Of a stretch of DNA of 6,366 nt, positions 5,755 through 6,366 are shown piece after piece. Location of the stretch: positions 1 through 6,366 of the forward strand of contig JAHCKJ010000129.1 of NCBI GenBank assembly GCA_026125835.1, given 5' to 3'. A program made the position numbers and the translations under genes. How positions within the stretch are numbered: position 1 is the stretch's first letter; each line of letters opens with the position of its first letter. The DNA is from Sphingopyxis sp. (lineage in GTDB: Bacteria > Pseudomonadota > Alphaproteobacteria > Sphingomonadales > Sphingomonadaceae). Under the pieces are notes generated by a model, which saw only the letters and a list, made by a program, of their open reading frames with translations, was not told where the DNA came from and searched no databases.

Positions 5755-6366
5755 ATGATCGACCCGCTCGCCGCTCTTGTCCCCGTCGTCGTCGAGCAGA
5801 CGAGCCGCGGCGAACGCAGCTTTGATATTTTCTCGCGCCTGCTGCGCGAACGGATCGTCTTTGTCACCGGCGAGGTCGAGGACAATATGGCTTCGCTGAT
5901 CGTGGCGCAGCTGTTGTTCCTCGAATCGGAGAATCCGAAGAAGGACATTTATATGTACATCAATTCGCCGGGCGGCGTCGTGACGGCGGGCATGGCGATC
6001 CACGACACGATGCAATATATCCGCCCGCGCGTCGGCACGGTGTGCATCGGCCAGGCGGCGTCGATGGGCAGCTTCCTGCTCGCCGCGGGCGAGCCCGGGA
6101 TGCGCGTCGCGCTGACCAACGCGCGGGTGATGGTCCACCAGCCGTCGGGCGGCGCGCGCGGTATGGCGTCGGACATCGAAATCCAGGCCAAGGAAATCCT
6201 GCGCATCCGCCGCCGGATGAACGACCTGTATGTGAAATATACCGGCAAGTCGCTGAAAGAAATCGAAAAGGCGATGGACCGCGACACCTTCCTCGAGGCC
6301 GACGAAGCCAAGGAATTCGGTATCGTCGACCATGTCTACGACCGTCGCCCCGGCCTGCCCGGCGAT
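5755..6366 (+). CDS. clpP: ATP-dependent Clp protease proteolytic subunit ClpP (3' end beyond window)
   Basis: Serine protease core that forms a double heptameric barrel and degrades proteins unfolded by ClpX or ClpA in the cytoplasm. The visible 204 residues include the whole fold and the triad: Ser103 in GQAASMGS, His128 in MVHQPSGG and Asp177 in DRDTF, each offset by 6 from mature E. coli ClpP (S97, H122, D171). Other landmarks are INSPGGVVTAGMAIHDTMQ (69-87), the substrate-binding region, and FGIVDHVYDRRP near the end. ClpP is usually about 195-220 residues, so only a few codons are missing. A good ribosome binding site, AAGGA (5740-5744), sits 10 nt before the ATG. The N-terminus (MIDPLAALVPVVVEQTSRGERSFDI) includes the short segment often removed by self-processing. 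clpX commonly follows clpP but lies outside the window. Heat-shock promoter motifs lie upstream. Confidence 0.97.
   Translation, partial: MIDPLAALVPVVVEQTSRGERSFDIFSRLLRERIVFVTGEVEDNMASLIVAQLLFLESENPKKDIYMYINSPGGVVTAGMAIHDTMQYIRPRVGTVCIGQAASMGSFLLAAGEPGMRVALTNARVMVHQPSGGARGMASDIEIQAKEILRIRRRMNDLYVKYTGKSLKEIEKAMDRDTFLEADEAKEFGIVDHVYDRRPGLPGD

Noticed and set aside
5545..6333. A 262-residue minus-strand open frame antisense to clpP
   Set aside because: It crosses the repeat and the clpP promoter and has no domain; ClpP on the plus strand is unambiguous.

Overview
This looks like chromosomal DNA from a GC-rich alphaproteobacterium, most likely a sphingomonad (Sphingopyxis, Sphingomonas or a relative). 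The placement rests on strong G/C bias at third codon positions, an alphaproteobacterial SUV3-like helicase with a long basic tail, a seven-iron FdxA ferredoxin following an S4-domain gene, and a head-to-head intergenic repeat of a style I recall from sphingomonads. No database search was possible, so the genus is an inference.

Layout. At the left edge, on the minus strand, lies most of a membrane-anchored M23 zinc peptidase of the cell wall; its 3' end is outside the window. A divergent region of about 240 bp separates it from a plus-strand pair: a 919-residue SUV3-type RNA/DNA helicase and, only 7 bp after its stop codon, a 99-residue Hsp15-like S4 RNA-binding protein. A probable terminator follows, then a promoter region and fdxA (112 residues, one [3Fe-4S] and one [4Fe-4S] cluster), which ends in a textbook intrinsic terminator. 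The next gap of about 350 bp holds a 103-bp paired-hairpin repeat, a cluster of three small palindromes and a heat-shock-type (RpoH-like) promoter. The window closes inside clpP, whose 204 visible residues include the whole catalytic triad.

How the genes fit together. The helicase and S4 protein are probably co-transcribed and both act on RNA, suggesting RNA turnover or ribosome-related work. FdxA is an electron carrier with its own signals. ClpP is the protease core for ClpX/ClpA, and its upstream region fits heat-shock control. The M23 enzyme is an independent cell-envelope gene.

I see no mobile element with a transposase, no CRISPR array, no intact tRNA or rRNA and no defence system. The coding content is mostly conserved housekeeping. 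The most interesting material is non-coding: the covarying paired-hairpin repeat, the palindrome cluster upstream of clpP, and a tRNA-like D-arm/T-arm remnant on the reverse strand at the end of the S4 gene.
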